Shown piece by piece: positions 53,668 to 61,586 of a DNA stretch of 64,000 nt (positions are counted from its first letter, which is position 1; each line of letters starts with the position of its first letter). This DNA is from JACOMS01 sp051252005 (lineage in GTDB: Bacteria > Pseudomonadota > Alphaproteobacteria > Caulobacterales > Maricaulaceae). Location of the stretch: NCBI GenBank assembly GCA_051252005.1, contig JBPOEZ010000001.1, positions 541,190 through 605,189 on the forward strand, read 5' to 3'. Below the pieces are notes generated by a model that saw only the letters and a program-made list of their open reading frames with translations, was not told the origin of the DNA and ran no database searches. Both the position numbers and the translations under genes were made by a program.

Positions 53668-56178
53668 CTAAGCTGAAAGTTGCTTGTGGTCTTGATGAGC
53701 GGCTTGTTGTTCTGCTTCTGGCGCTGGAAGCCATTTATTGAGAATTTGGTTTAGAGGGTCTTGGCCAATGGGCTTCGGTAAGTAATCGTTCATGCCAGCT
53801 TCTAAATATGTAGCTCTATGAGATTGCATAGCATGAGCTGTTACAGCAATGATTGTGACTGGGGCTAATTTATGGCGGGTTTCGTGCGCACGTATTGCGG
53901 CGGTAGCCTCCTTGCCATTCATAATAGGCATAGAGATATCCATAAGGATAATGTCGTAAGGATCTGCTTTGTGGGCTTCCACTGCTGACTGTCCGTCTGC
54001 TTTGAAGGTAATATTATAGAGCGCAGCATCGAGCATGTTTTCAATAACGTACCGATTGATTTGGTTGTCTTCGGCAACAAGAATGCGGGGGCGTTTCCTA
54101 AGGGAATGGTGATCGTTATGGCGCAGAGCAGGAGGGGGAGGGGTCTGGGGCTCCTCCCCCGCTTGTCGAGGTGAACCCAGGTGTTCAGATCGCGGGGCCT
54201 TGCTTGGGCGCTCTATATTGGAGGGGCGAGCTTTTAGCTGTCTTTCAACATTCGGAAATGCGGCAGCTTGTTCATCTGTGACACTTTTTTGAATGGCCAT
54301 CATCAGTGTCGATAATCTTACTGGGGCTTGTACAATTTGAATCTTGCTGAAGCGTTCGAATCTTTTTGTTTTACTCTGATTGTCATCGGAGCGTAAGACG
54401 ACATAGCTAACATCTTCGGTATGTGGGTTGGCCATAAAACGATCGAGTAACGCTAAAGCGTTTACGCCAGTGTTATGATCCTCAATGACGATGAGCGGGT
54501 TGCGAATATTAAGGCAGGCATTTTGCTTAAGCGTTTTTAAAGCGCTTGTTCCGTCCTTGTGGCAGACTGTTTGTGCGCCGAGTTTGGCAAAGTGGTTTTT
54601 CAGAGTCTGGCTGTTCTTTTCATTTTGGCTAATGATAAGGATTTGAAGTTTGCTTGGGTCAACGTTGTGGTTGGCAACCTTGACGACTTCTTCATCGTCT
54701 CCCAGCATTATATCAAACCAAAATGTTGAACCTTTACCTTCTTCTGACCTTACGCCAATATTGCCATCCATCATTTCCACTAGGCTTCGAGAAATCGCCA
54801 ATCCTAGTCCTGTGCCGCCATAATCGCGGGTTGTAGACCCTTCGGCTTGGGTGAACTTTTGAAAAACACAATCGAGTTTGTCTGCCGGTATGCCGATGCC
54901 CGTATCTGTGACGGATATAGAAAGCTTGTACTTTTCACCTAGTTGACGGCCTCGCACGTCGATCGTCACTCCCCCCATATGGGTGAATTTAATAGCGTTA
55001 CCCACGATATTGGTAAGAACTTGCCGAATGCGGCCCGCATCGCCAATAGCGATCTTCTTCAAGTCTTTATTATAAGTTGCCTTGAGGGAAATTTCTTGCG
55101 ATGCGGCTTTGTTGTCCAGTAGATTGATCACATCACTGACCATAGTCTTTATGTCAAACGGGGCAGGGTCTAAATCAAGTTTATCCGCTTCAATTTTTGA
55201 GAAATCGAGTATATCGTTTAAAATTGTTGTGAGGGCGGATCCTGAACGATAGATGATTTCTGCGAACTTCTTTTGTCCATCTTCTAAGCCAGACCTTAAT
55301 AAAACTTCGGACATGCCTAAAATGCCATTCATCGGCGTTCTCAGTTCGTGGCTCATGTTCGCCAAAAACTCAGATTTAGCGCGGCTAGCGGCTTCTGCAT
55401 TGTTTTTTTCTATCAAGAGTTCGTGCGTTTGGCTTTCGAGTCTTTGGTCTCGAAGACGTATTTCCATGAGCATTTCGTTGAAATTACCCGCGAGTAGACC
55501 CATTTCATTGTCGTTTTCAATGTCTGCGCGGAGTTCATAATCATTTGTTTGTTTGACCAACGCCATTGTATGCGCCAAGTCTTCGATTGGTCGTGCCAGT
55601 TTTTGACTGAAAAACCGTCCAAGTGCGTAGGCAAGGCATATAACAATGGGTATGACGGCCATAGCAATAATAATATAATTGATAATTGTTTGCCGTAAGG
55701 CATCTAAGCGTGTCTCTGATACGATCACTCCTACGATATCCTGATCTACATAAATAGGGATTTGAGATACGAGGTGATTGTTACGATAAATATATCCGAC
55801 AGATGTAGCTGAAGCCAGCGGCATTGAACGGTGATCGTCTAAAAAGGCATTCGAATTTGATCTTTTGTATTCATTTATCGGAGCGCCTTCCGGAGTAAAG
55901 ACAATAACTTTCTCTACCGCAGGTAGGGTTTTGAAAACATTCAAATATTCGTCAATCGTGGAGGTGTCATCGAATACTATAGCTGGTGCAATGGAATTGC
56001 CTACAAGATTTAAGCGGACTAACTGCTCGTTTTGTAAGTCGCGTTTGAAGGTGCTGCTCTCAAAGAGAATAAAACAGGCACTTATTATAACCATCGCTGT
56101 TGTTGCGACGACTGTGCTGAGTATCGTGATTTTTAGTCTGAGAGAGCGTCGGCTAAACCAATTGAAATTCAGAGTCAT
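53668..56178 (-). CDS. Hybrid histidine kinase with CHASE8-like sensor
   Basis: This is an 836-residue inner-membrane signalling protein. The order is: TM helix (about 12-35), a periplasmic CHASE8-like domain with NLVGNSIAPAIVFDD and YRNNHLVSQIPIYVDQDIVG, a second TM helix (about 167-188), and HAMP. HisKA follows with MSHELRTPMNG (phospho-His), then the ATPase domain (VGNAIKFT, DTGIGI, GGTGLGL). A degenerate receiver and a canonical receiver (ILVAEDNQINR, LMDISMP) close it. It overlaps the YfiR-like gene by four bases and forms one operon with it and a beta-barrel gene. Confidence 0.93.
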   Translation of the reverse strand: MTLNFNWFSRRSLRLKITILSTVVATTAMVIISACFILFESSTFKRDLQNEQLVRLNLVGNSIAPAIVFDDTSTIDEYLNVFKTLPAVEKVIVFTPEGAPINEYKRSNSNAFLDDHRSMPLASATSVGYIYRNNHLVSQIPIYVDQDIVGVIVSETRLDALRQTIINYIIIAMAVIPIVICLAYALGRFFSQKLARPIEDLAHTMALVKQTNDYELRADIENDNEMGLLAGNFNEMLMEIRLRDQRLESQTHELLIEKNNAEAASRAKSEFLANMSHELRTPMNGILGMSEVLLRSGLEDGQKKFAEIIYRSGSALTTILNDILDFSKIEADKLDLDPAPFDIKTMVSDVINLLDNKAASQEISLKATYNKDLKKIAIGDAGRIRQVLTNIVGNAIKFTHMGGVTIDVRGRQLGEKYKLSISVTDTGIGIPADKLDCVFQKFTQAEGSTTRDYGGTGLGLAISRSLVEMMDGNIGVRSEEGKGSTFWFDIMLGDDEEVVKVANHNVDPSKLQILIISQNEKNSQTLKNHFAKLGAQTVCHKDGTSALKTLKQNACLNIRNPLIVIEDHNTGVNALALLDRFMANPHTEDVSYVVLRSDDNQSKTKRFERFSKIQIVQAPVRLSTLMMAIQKSVTDEQAAAFPNVERQLKARPSNIERPSKAPRSEHLGSPRQAGEEPQTPPPPALRHNDHHSLRKRPRILVAEDNQINRYVIENMLDAALYNITFKADGQSAVEAHKADPYDIILMDISMPIMNGKEATAAIRAHETRHKLAPVTIIAVTAHAMQSHRATYLEAGMNDYLPKPIGQDPLNQILNKWLPAPEAEQQAAHQDHKQLSA

Positions 56179-56717
56179 GGCTTAGGCTCGACTGCGAGGT
56201 TTAGAATTTTAGAGCTTGGATTGACATGTATCGTTTTCATGGCGTCTAAATTTATAGAAAATTTCATCTTTGTATTCTGACGCTGAATGGACATGTGTCC
56301 GCCTTGGGATAGAAAATCAGTTGAATCTCCAACCGTTAAAACATGCTCCTTAGAAATGCTTTGAAGGTTTGAGGCCTCATTTACCTTGTCCCCAGAAACA
56401 TAAAGTACAGTACAGTTTTTATAGGAGGGGTTACTGGGCTTCAAGTGTAGAACGGTCAGCGGGGTGCCATGTATTTCTTTGCCAGCAAGAGCGTCAATAG
56501 CCGCTTCCATTGCCTGATTTGAAAGCGTGCAAATGGTAAATATATCGCTGGAATTAGTTTCAGGCAGGGTAGGCCATTGACTAAACCTTACAAGATTAAA
56601 CAAAATTGCAGCTCTGATTTCAGCTTCTTGTGCAGACTTCGCGGCATAAGCTGGCGATGCACTCAGCATCGTTAACACTAGGGCTACGGAAATGATATGG
56701 TGGCTAAATCTGAGCAA
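56175..56717 (-). CDS. YfiR-family periplasmic protein
   Basis: This 180-residue exported protein has a signal peptide ending AYAAK. The YfiR/DUF4154 pattern follows: EAEIRAAILFNLVRFSQWP near the N-terminus, FTICTLSN, NCTVLYVSGD, VLTVGDSTDFLSQGGHMSIQ and MKFSINLDA. In Pseudomonas, YfiR represses the CHASE8-type cyclase YfiN in the periplasm. Here the downstream partner is a CHASE8-like hybrid kinase, so a similar control of that kinase is a sound inference. Confidence 0.87.
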   Translation of the reverse strand: MLRFSHHIISVALVLTMLSASPAYAAKSAQEAEIRAAILFNLVRFSQWPTLPETNSSDIFTICTLSNQAMEAAIDALAGKEIHGTPLTVLHLKPSNPSYKNCTVLYVSGDKVNEASNLQSISKEHVLTVGDSTDFLSQGGHMSIQRQNTKMKFSINLDAMKTIHVNPSSKILNLAVEPKP

Positions 56718-56721
56718 GTTT

Positions 56722-57828
56722 TTAGAATTTCAAAGCCGCTGAAGCAGAGATATAGCTCCGATCTTTGGGTTGAATGCCGTTGAGGTTTTGATAAATAGGG
56801 ACGCCATATTCACCTGTGAAACTCATCTTACAGTCTGATTTCGGGCAGACTTTTAAAAGGGCAGAAATATGGGCCTTGGTCCCGCCGTAATTGTTCGGAT
56901 CTGTTATACTTGCTGGATAGGGAATCGCGGCGGGTACACGGAGCGACGTATCGCCGCCGTGAATTTTTTGAATGGCCCTTACATTAACCCTGACACCCGG
57001 TTGCAACCAATGATTTTTAGAGTATTGGGCCCAGGCCGTAGTGCCGAAGTTATTTCCAAGACGGTAACCATTGTCATTTTTACCTGTACGGATAGTTGTA
57101 TTGGTGCCAAACCCCAGTCTAAAATCACTGACGAGTTTTGAATAATTTATGGCCCCCGTAAAGTCCGTTGTTCCGGACCCAATTTGCATTGTGTAAGGGA
57201 GTCTTTCTAATGTACCTGTCCCATTCCTTGGTGTGTCGCCTGTTTCATTAATAGACCCAACGGCCAAGCGAACGCCAAGCGATAACTGAAGGGCGGAGCT
57301 TTTTGTTAAATGTTCTTGGTGGCTGATACTCACACCTATATCGCCAACACCTTTCGACTTGAGCAAGAAGTCTGCAAAGCCGGGGACTGAACTAATATGG
57401 TCTGTCGCTTGTCTTATATACGGCACGAGGACATTGACTGAGAGTTTATCATTTAAGGCATAACCAACCGTAAACGCATGTACGTCCTGACAAATGTAAG
57501 TTGGAACAACAGGGTAATTGCGTGGGGTTCGAACATCTCCCAGAGAAAATAAGACATCATCAAAACTGAAATTAGTCGTGCCTGAACGGTAGCCGCCCGA
57601 CCTTAATTTGCGGTAGGTATAAGAAAAATCCCAACGTTTTATAGGTTCAGAACTATTGCTATCCTCCTCCGTGATATCAAAATTAAGAAGGTCTTCTAAG
57701 GCCAAGTCTGCAAGCTCTGTTGGAGTGGATTGAGCAGTGGCTGTGCTTGAAAAAGATAGCATTGCAAAAGTTAATGCACTTAACATGTAAGGCGTTTTCA
57801 CCCTGCCTATCAACCTTTGATGCACCAT
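56722..57828 (-). CDS. Outer-membrane beta-barrel protein of the YfiR operon
   Basis: This is a 368-residue exported protein. The signal peptide ends near TATAQ. A short segment LADLALEDLLNFDITEED recalls the plug-entry motif of TonB-dependent receptors. The rest has alternating amphipathic beta strands (for example FTVGYALNDKLSVNVLVPYI) and ends in an aromatic residue (AALKF), as in outer-membrane barrels. It probably forms a pore or sensor. It lies four bases upstream of the yfiR-like gene, in the same operon. The substrate is unknown. Confidence 0.72.
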   Translation of the reverse strand: MVHQRLIGRVKTPYMLSALTFAMLSFSSTATAQSTPTELADLALEDLLNFDITEEDSNSSEPIKRWDFSYTYRKLRSGGYRSGTTNFSFDDVLFSLGDVRTPRNYPVVPTYICQDVHAFTVGYALNDKLSVNVLVPYIRQATDHISSVPGFADFLLKSKGVGDIGVSISHQEHLTKSSALQLSLGVRLAVGSINETGDTPRNGTGTLERLPYTMQIGSGTTDFTGAINYSKLVSDFRLGFGTNTTIRTGKNDNGYRLGNNFGTTAWAQYSKNHWLQPGVRVNVRAIQKIHGGDTSLRVPAAIPYPASITDPNNYGGTKAHISALLKVCPKSDCKMSFTGEYGVPIYQNLNGIQPKDRSYISASAALKF

Positions 57829-58394
57829 TGCAAACCCCGAATTATCATATTCTGGGAACGGCTATAGGCTGTATAGGTTAATTTGGAGCAAACTTAGTTG
57901 CGTTATTATGTTAAACAATTGCTTTGTTTGGAGCCAGTATTAATTCTCCTACAAATTTTGTGCGTTGCGTCGATGCAAAGATAGAATGGCAGGTATAATA
58001 CGAAGGTCTAGAGCGCGTCCAATCTCGCAATTAGTGGTCGGTTGCTGATGGTTTCACATTACCGAGCGCTTCCATGTGAGCTTTGCTGCGATATCTAGAT
58101 TATTGGCTAACGTGAGCTAACCAGCACCATCAGTAGTGCGTCTTTAACTTAGAATATTGCGATTGGCGCTAACTCCGCAGCGCCAGACGGAGAAGGTATT
58201 GCTTTTGGTTATGGCTACATATTGACAGCTTTTAATGCACCAACAATAGGGTGTCCCCACACAATAACGGTTGATGATATAAGTTCTGCAAAAGTGAAAA
58301 TTATCCTAGGTGTAGCTGGGCGGTAAATGTCCACATCAGGATCTAAAATTCGTATACCTCAATACGGAGAGTTTTTCAGAGGGAGGCGATTGTC
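57829..58394. other. 566-base divergent spacer
   Basis: This lies between the barrel-operon start and the ECF sigma gene. No complete gene is seen. It presumably holds promoters for both directions. The last part includes an open frame with no start codon (58153-58326). GGGAGG at 58381-58386 is the ribosome-binding site of the sigma factor gene. Confidence 0.5.
58153..58326 (+). pseudogene. Possible remnant of a coding region
   Basis: A 57-codon frame with no usual start codon reads NIAIGANSAAPDGEGIAFGY and continues to a TAA at 58324-58326. The AIGANS...GIAFG wording resembles the head repeats of the trimeric autotransporter encoded 3.3 kb away. It may be the remains of an adhesin gene or a chance frame. 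Confidence 0.2.
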
Positions 58395-59078
58395 TTGAAA
58401 GAAAATCAACTAATGCGTAAAAAACAAGCGAAAGTCGCATGGGCTGTGCTCGCAGGAGCGCCGAGGACACAAACAGAGGAAGGGGGCGCAAAAGATACAC
58501 GCTCTGCCGTTGTAAAATTGGGACGGGCCTTTTATCATCACTCTATGGCTTGGGAAAATGACATTCAAGATACTGCGTTGCATCTATTTGATGTATACCA
58601 TGCCGAGCTTATTGGAATTGCTCGGGCGCTGCGAAAGCGCAAGCGCCTCTCCGATACGTTGCTCACATCGGATTTGATAAGCGAGGCTTTTCTGCGGCTT
58701 AAAGATACGCCGCATTGGAAAAATGATGGACACTTTATGTGCTCTGTCGCGTTAGCGATGCGCCATGTATCGGTCGATCACGCGCGGCGGAAGCTCTCCC
58801 TTAAGCGCGGGTCAGAATATGACCGCGTGCCCCTAAATGATGACGTAGATGGCCGTAGCCTACCTGACCCTGAAGGCAATCTCGATATACACACGCTTAT
58901 CGGCGAACTGGCCGAGGAAGACCCGCGCGCCGCGCGCATTGTTGATTGCCGCTTCTTTGCGGGCTATACAAACAAAGAAACGGCGGGAATATTGGGCATC
59001 AATGAGAAAACTGTGCGGCGTGAATGGAACAAAGCGCGCGCTTGGTTTGCCCTCAGAATGGCCCCGCCTGATGATTGA
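58395..59078 (+). CDS. ECF-type RNA polymerase sigma factor
   Basis: This 227-residue protein has the sigma-2 and sigma-4 regions of the ECF group that pairs with Ser/Thr kinases. The region SDLISEAFLRLKD and FMCSVALAMRHVSVDHARRK is region 2, and AGYTNKETAGILGINEKTVRREWNKARAWF is the region-4 HTH. TTG 58395 has GGGAGG eight bases upstream, so the longer form is supported, though core homology begins near residue 50. A kinase gene follows within 26 bases, so phosphorylation rather than a classical anti-sigma probably controls it. Confidence 0.85.
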   Translation: MKENQLMRKKQAKVAWAVLAGAPRTQTEEGGAKDTRSAVVKLGRAFYHHSMAWENDIQDTALHLFDVYHAELIGIARALRKRKRLSDTLLTSDLISEAFLRLKDTPHWKNDGHFMCSVALAMRHVSVDHARRKLSLKRGSEYDRVPLNDDVDGRSLPDPEGNLDIHTLIGELAEEDPRAARIVDCRFFAGYTNKETAGILGINEKTVRREWNKARAWFALRMAPPDD

Positions 59079-59103
59079 CATGTGATAGGCTGGGGTGAGC
59101 GCA

Positions 59104-61452
59104 ATGAGAAAGTCAGACTGGACAGAGATTAGCGCGCTCTACGCATTGGCTCTCGAATATCCTGCTGAAGACCGAGTTGATTTCGTCGAATTGCGGTCTA
59201 ATAATAAAGACGTCACGAAGGCCGTTTTAAGGCTGTTGCGGTCCTCCGAGCTGCAGACAGGTTTTCTTGAAACGGGCGGCGGTATTGACCCGGAGCTGAC
59301 GAGCCTTGCTACGGGTGAAATTATTGGGGCGTGGCGCGTACAAGGCTTGCAGGGGCAAGGCGGAATGGGGGAAGTCTATCTCGTGCAGCGCTCTGATGGC
59401 CATTATGACCAGACGGCCGCGCTCAAACTTATTTCATCGACATCGCCAGATATTTGGAACCGGTTTTCACGGGAACGCCAAGTGCTCGCACAACTCGAGC
59501 ATCCCAATATTGGCAGGCTTATAGACGGCGGCATTTATAAAGATGGCCGCCCATGGTTGGTCATGGAATATATTACGGGTCAAACGCTAAACGTGGTCAT
59601 TGCGACCTCTGAGTTATCTGAAACAGAGCGCCTGACCTTGTTCATGACGCTCTGCGGGGCTGTGGGTTACGCCCACGAGAAACTGGTTCTACACCGAGAT
59701 ATTAAACCGCAAAATGTGCTAATTACCGAAAAGGGTGATTTGAAGCTTATTGACTTTGGCGTAGCGGGCCTGCTGCAGTCCGGCGACGATGATTTGAACG
59801 CCCCTATGACAGTGGCTTACGCGGCGCCTGAACAAATTGAAGGGCATGAACCGTCCGTGAGGTCAGATGTTTTTGCTCTGGGGTTGTTGCTATATGAATT
59901 ATTGGCGGGCGAGAAACCCAAGAGGGAAAACGGAGAAATTACCTTTCGTAACTCGGCGATTCGGGACGAAGTCTTGTCCATCATTAGGAAGGCAACCGCG
60001 CGGCATCCAGAAGAACGCTATAGTTCTGTTGAGGGGTTAAGACTCGACGCAAAGCGGTATTTGCAAGGGTTTCCAGTTGAGGCGATGCCGCGATCTAGGC
60101 ACTATACATTGTTAAAATTTATCGCCCGAAACCGTTTAACTGTGAGTTTGGCTTCAGGATTAGTGACAGCGCTTATTGTCGGGTTAATCGGCACAAGCTT
60201 CATGACCGTTAAAGCTAACATTGCTAGCGCTCAACGCGAAGTCGCCCGCCAGCACGCTGAAGAACGTGCTGCGTTTGCCACAGCAACTAGTCGGATGTTT
60301 GCAAGCCTGACGGGACAGGCTCTGAGCGCCTCGGAGAAGGGGGATGTGGATTTTAACGCGCTTTTGGAAGCATCAAGGAGAAAGGCCACAGAAGACCTAA
60401 ATGGTGAAACTGAACGCGCCCGTATGCAGCTTTATGCGTTGTCGACAATTCATGATAAACGCGCAGACGTGGCGGCGGTGTTGAAAACCCTCAAGCCGAT
60501 TTTTGAAAACTATGACACGCGAAGCCGCGCCACAGTCATGAGCCTCATTACCTACGGCCTTTATTCAGGGTGGTCTGGAGATAAAGCGACCGCCAACACG
60601 GCTTTCGACCGGGCCGAGACCATCATGGAGGGCGATAAAACTCTATACCGTCTGGATGCGGCGATGACGCAGGCTTTCAGGGCTGAATTTTCAGATGACA
60701 AAGAGGCTATCACTCAGGCTATTTCAGATTTGACGATCAAGGCGGATAGGATTGAGCCTTTTACCGACTTTGAGCGTAATGAAGTCGTCGCATTATATCG
60801 GCAAGTGAGTTATCTATCATTTCGATCAAATGACACAGAGCGGGCCGTCGAAACGCTTAAAAAAGCCCTAAACATCAACGCAGAAATTCTTGGGCCGAAA
60901 GATACGGACGATGAATTTCTAATTTACGGCCTCGTAGCATCCTACCAACGTTTAGGACAGTTTGAAAAAGCGGCTACGATGAATCGCCGCGCGATTGACG
61001 CGTCAGAAATGCTGATGGGGCCGTCTGTTGCCATGGCGCAACGGCTTAGACTTCAAGGCGAGATTGAAATGCAGCTAAAAAAGCCCGGTAAGGCCATACC
61101 GTTTTATGAACGGGCGACTAAGATGTTTGAAGCCTATGATTCAAATCCAAGTTTTCAGGAGCTTGAAGCCAAAATGGAATTGGCTTTGGCGGTTAAGGCC
61201 GAAACGGCTGATCATAATGCCGAGGCCGTTTTCAAAGACATTTTCGAATCTCAAAAGGACTTCATTCAATCAAGTGGTAGTGCCGCCGCTCTTTATTATT
61301 TACATTTAGGAGAACTCTTTGAAGCGCAAAATGACCGCGAACGCGCGCTCATGGCTTATTTAACCGCCGCCAGAGAGGGTAAAAATAAGGGCGGAAGACC
61401 TGATTTTATTGCGGAAAGCGAGGCGTCAGCCGCGCGTTTGGCTGCTAAGTAA
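59104..61452 (+). CDS. Membrane Ser/Thr protein kinase with TPR domain
   Basis: This is a 782-residue protein. The Hanks-type kinase occupies about residues 77-340: GQGGMGEVYL, AALKLIS with its Lys, LHRDIKPQNVLI, DFGVAG and APEQIEG are intact, so it should be active. One membrane helix follows (about 350-372, LASGLVTALIVGLIGTSF), then a long helical TPR-like part. ATG 59104 is preferred over GTG 59095 because GGGGTGAG fits it. It is translated with the ECF sigma factor, a pair known from several lineages. The TPR part may sense a periplasmic partner. Confidence 0.9.
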   Translation: MRKSDWTEISALYALALEYPAEDRVDFVELRSNNKDVTKAVLRLLRSSELQTGFLETGGGIDPELTSLATGEIIGAWRVQGLQGQGGMGEVYLVQRSDGHYDQTAALKLISSTSPDIWNRFSRERQVLAQLEHPNIGRLIDGGIYKDGRPWLVMEYITGQTLNVVIATSELSETERLTLFMTLCGAVGYAHEKLVLHRDIKPQNVLITEKGDLKLIDFGVAGLLQSGDDDLNAPMTVAYAAPEQIEGHEPSVRSDVFALGLLLYELLAGEKPKRENGEITFRNSAIRDEVLSIIRKATARHPEERYSSVEGLRLDAKRYLQGFPVEAMPRSRHYTLLKFIARNRLTVSLASGLVTALIVGLIGTSFMTVKANIASAQREVARQHAEERAAFATATSRMFASLTGQALSASEKGDVDFNALLEASRRKATEDLNGETERARMQLYALSTIHDKRADVAAVLKTLKPIFENYDTRSRATVMSLITYGLYSGWSGDKATANTAFDRAETIMEGDKTLYRLDAAMTQAFRAEFSDDKEAITQAISDLTIKADRIEPFTDFERNEVVALYRQVSYLSFRSNDTERAVETLKKALNINAEILGPKDTDDEFLIYGLVASYQRLGQFEKAATMNRRAIDASEMLMGPSVAMAQRLRLQGEIEMQLKKPGKAIPFYERATKMFEAYDSNPSFQELEAKMELALAVKAETADHNAEAVFKDIFESQKDFIQSSGSAAALYYLHLGELFEAQNDRERALMAYLTAAREGKNKGGRPDFIAESEASAARLAAK

Positions 61453-61586
61453 AGGTTTAGAACTGAGTGTGTTTTCAAATCCTAGCCATATTTAAAAAAT
61501 ATAGCTCAGAAATGTCCGCTTTTTTAGTGTGGAGTCGTGTTCCCATGTGAGCCGGACTGTTTCCGGTGTAGATATGGAGATCACAC

